Source of the DNA: a virus
IMG/VR virus record: IMGVR_UViG_3300020204_000268
Span: 1-29,365 of that record
Length of the DNA stretch: 29,365 nt
Direction: 5' to 3' (one strand)
The position numbers and the translations under genes were made by a program. How positions within the stretch are numbered: position 1 is the first letter of the stretch; the number at the start of each line of letters is the position of its first letter. Of this stretch, positions 27,945 to 29,365 are shown in pieces. The notes beneath the pieces were generated by a model. The model searched no databases and had not been told where the DNA came from. It worked only from the letters and a program-made list of their open reading frames with translations.

Positions 27945-29365
27945 ATGCAATTTCTTAGAGACAGTTTCACAAGTATACAACAGAATGGTGGTGGCGGCCA
28001 TGTTGATGGCACCTCACAACCAAGTTTGTCTAAATTTTTAACCGATTCAAGACAAGATACAAATCAAAATCGAAAATTTCCTTCTAGTTCGCCAACTGCA
28101 AGCGTTTTCACACGTTTGGGTTACAATTTTACTCCAGCTGATGACACAATACTTTTATTGTCAGATGCGGCAAAAAAACACTTACAGACCGTGCCAAGAT
28201 TGGTCAAAGATTGGCAAGCAGAAGATATGCGAAATGGTAACGTTGGAAACTATTATAAAAATCCACTTACCAGTGTTCTTGTTTCGATTAATAGCGCACT
28301 TGAGCAAATAAAGTCCAAAATTCTTGTTGCTTCGACTACTACTTTTGATTATGAAGCTGGCACTTTAACTACTAGTAATACATATGTTACTAATCTTACA
28401 GATGTTTATGACCAAGCAAATTTTGCTTTAGAAGAAGGTCAGAAATTCTTAGATCATACTGATAGAATTTCAGGTGTTGTGCAACCAAAAGCGGCAACAG
28501 AAACATCGAATAGCACCGCTGATTTGCCGCACTTTGACGAGATAATGTCTCTCGGTCGTACTCTTCTTTACATTTGCAATCAAACTGACGGTATATTAAA
28601 CACAGCACCAGTTATTGGTTCGATGACAAGTTTATTCACAAATCAAGAATTAGAAACATATAATACAACTCTTACACCATATCCTGGTTTAATTGCAAAC
28701 AGCATTACATTAGAAAGTGTATTCTCAGTGTCTGGTGGAGAATCGCTGCAAATTTCAGTATTTACATCAAATCTATCTAACAGTCAAATTGAAACAATTA
28801 CAAATGACATTAAAGCTTTAAAAGTTTTATTTGAGACGAGAAGAACGCATGATGAAAATTTTTGGTATAAGTCAGGAGAAGTATTGGGAGAATTTGAAGT
28901 TTTTGACAATATGAACAATGGTGGTGAGTTTCAAAACTTTATGGTAAACAATTTTGTTGGCACCGAAAAATTATTAGACAGCGCCAACACACCAGACAAT
29001 CCAAAACCATTTGAAGAACAGGTAATTATTTCACCTAGTGGTTTTATAACTGTATACAATAAAAAGACTGGTGAAATTATTTCAAGTGATGAAGACCTTG
29101 AAAATATTATTTTAAATGCTGAACCAACTGATAATGTAATTACAACTGTATTTGACCAAGGCGAACCACCCGCAGCCAATGTTATAACACCCGATGAATC
29201 AACATCTCCAATATTAACACTTGACGAGTTTATTGAACAATTCAATACAAGTGTATTGTCTGTTACAGTTGGAGATAGTACACTTAATGTTAACACTGGT
29301 GCAATTATTTTTAGAACACTTAATGGTGTTTTCTCTGATACAAGAATTATTCAAGTTACAAATGT
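27945..29365 (+). CDS. Large structural (baseplate or tail) protein, 3' end outside window
   Basis: From ATG 27945 the frame stays open to the right edge (about 473 codons). It begins MQFLRDSFTSIQQNGGGGHV and continues with helical and mixed regions: DDTILLLSDAAKKHLQTVPR, LVKDWQAEDMRNGNVGNYYK, NPLTSVLVSINSALEQIKSK and LPHFDEIMSLGRTLLYICNQ. Later parts are Thr/Asn/Asp-rich with repeated beta-like segments (VIISPSGFITVYNKKTGEII). There is no signal peptide. Its place after hub and spike genes and its size suggest a baseplate or tail structural protein. I do not recognise a T4 counterpart. It begins 12 bases after the spike gene. Confidence 0.75.
   Translation, partial: MQFLRDSFTSIQQNGGGGHVDGTSQPSLSKFLTDSRQDTNQNRKFPSSSPTASVFTRLGYNFTPADDTILLLSDAAKKHLQTVPRLVKDWQAEDMRNGNVGNYYKNPLTSVLVSINSALEQIKSKILVASTTTFDYEAGTLTTSNTYVTNLTDVYDQANFALEEGQKFLDHTDRISGVVQPKAATETSNSTADLPHFDEIMSLGRTLLYICNQTDGILNTAPVIGSMTSLFTNQELETYNTTLTPYPGLIANSITLESVFSVSGGESLQISVFTSNLSNSQIETITNDIKALKVLFETRRTHDENFWYKSGEVLGEFEVFDNMNNGGEFQNFMVNNFVGTEKLLDSANTPDNPKPFEEQVIISPSGFITVYNKKTGEIISSDEDLENIILNAEPTDNVITTVFDQGEPPAANVITPDESTSPILTLDEFIEQFNTSVLSVTVGDSTLNVNTGAIIFRTLNGVFSDTRIIQVTN

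Noticed and set aside
27596-28012. Minus-strand reading frame opposite the spike gene
   Set aside because: It is antisense to the clear beta-helix gene and spans a gene boundary; it has no start signals.
28931-29296. Minus-strand reading frame near the right edge
   Set aside because: It is antisense to the long plus-strand structural frame, which is open from 27945 to the edge and fits the operon.

Overview
The window comes from the genome of a T4-like, contractile-tailed bacteriophage with AT-rich DNA. The evidence is a set of T4-type genes in T4-like neighbourhoods: rnh, the block 33-59-(HAD)-32, head completion gene 4, and baseplate or tail genes 26/51, 54-like, 48, 53, 27-like and 5-like. 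Host-like sigma70 promoters and a tmRNA tag of beta/gammaproteobacterial style (ANDEKFALAA) point to a Gram-negative proteobacterial host. A betaproteobacterium is my best guess, but this is inference. Several small proteins look like those of aquatic T4-like phages (cyanophage and pelagiphage relatives), judged from memory only.

Layout. Positions 1-4434 (+) hold a tightly overlapping five-gene cassette: a giant Asn/Thr/Ser repeat protein that enters from the left edge, a Sec-signal protein, two membrane-anchored proteins (one with a long coiled coil) and a small lipoprotein. Positions 4596-8520 (+) hold replication-associated and accessory genes, including the RNase H/5' exonuclease and a GT-A glycosyltransferase. 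Positions 8521-11744 (+) are a run of very small genes. In them, a hairpin (TGTTG...CAACA, usually spanning a stop codon) followed by a TTGACA/TATAAT promoter recurs, with predicted transcription starts on or next to the start codon, implying leaderless mRNAs. Positions 11760-14120 hold an unassigned structured RNA region, two conserved phage genes, phoH and a PD-(D/E)XK nuclease.

Positions 14121-14400 hold a circularly permuted tmRNA: the T-arm/CCA half lies upstream of the half with the tag. It is followed by a membrane-anchored SleB-type endolysin. Positions 15258-17817 carry the late-transcription coactivator gp33, helicase loader gp59, a HAD phosphatase and the single-stranded DNA-binding protein gp32, closed by a strong UUCG terminator.

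Positions 17847-22732 are on the minus strand: gp4, a conserved virion-associated protein, a tube-fold protein, gp26 and a tape-measure candidate with a GH73 glucosaminidase domain. At the 3' end of gene 26 a T_TTT_TTC slippery heptamer leads by -1 frameshift into a gp51-like frame. This copies the lambda G/GT/tape-measure layout. From 22762 to the right edge (+) are gp48, gp53, a gp27-like hub protein, a gp5-like OB-fold protein without lysozyme, a separate beta-helical spike, and a long structural frame that runs off the window.

Most notable are the permuted phage tmRNA, the predicted gp26-gp51 frameshift, the repeated hairpin-promoter-leaderless modules, and the apparent transfer of the cell-wall-cutting domain from the spike to the tape measure. 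All assignments are by eye; no database search or folding was run.
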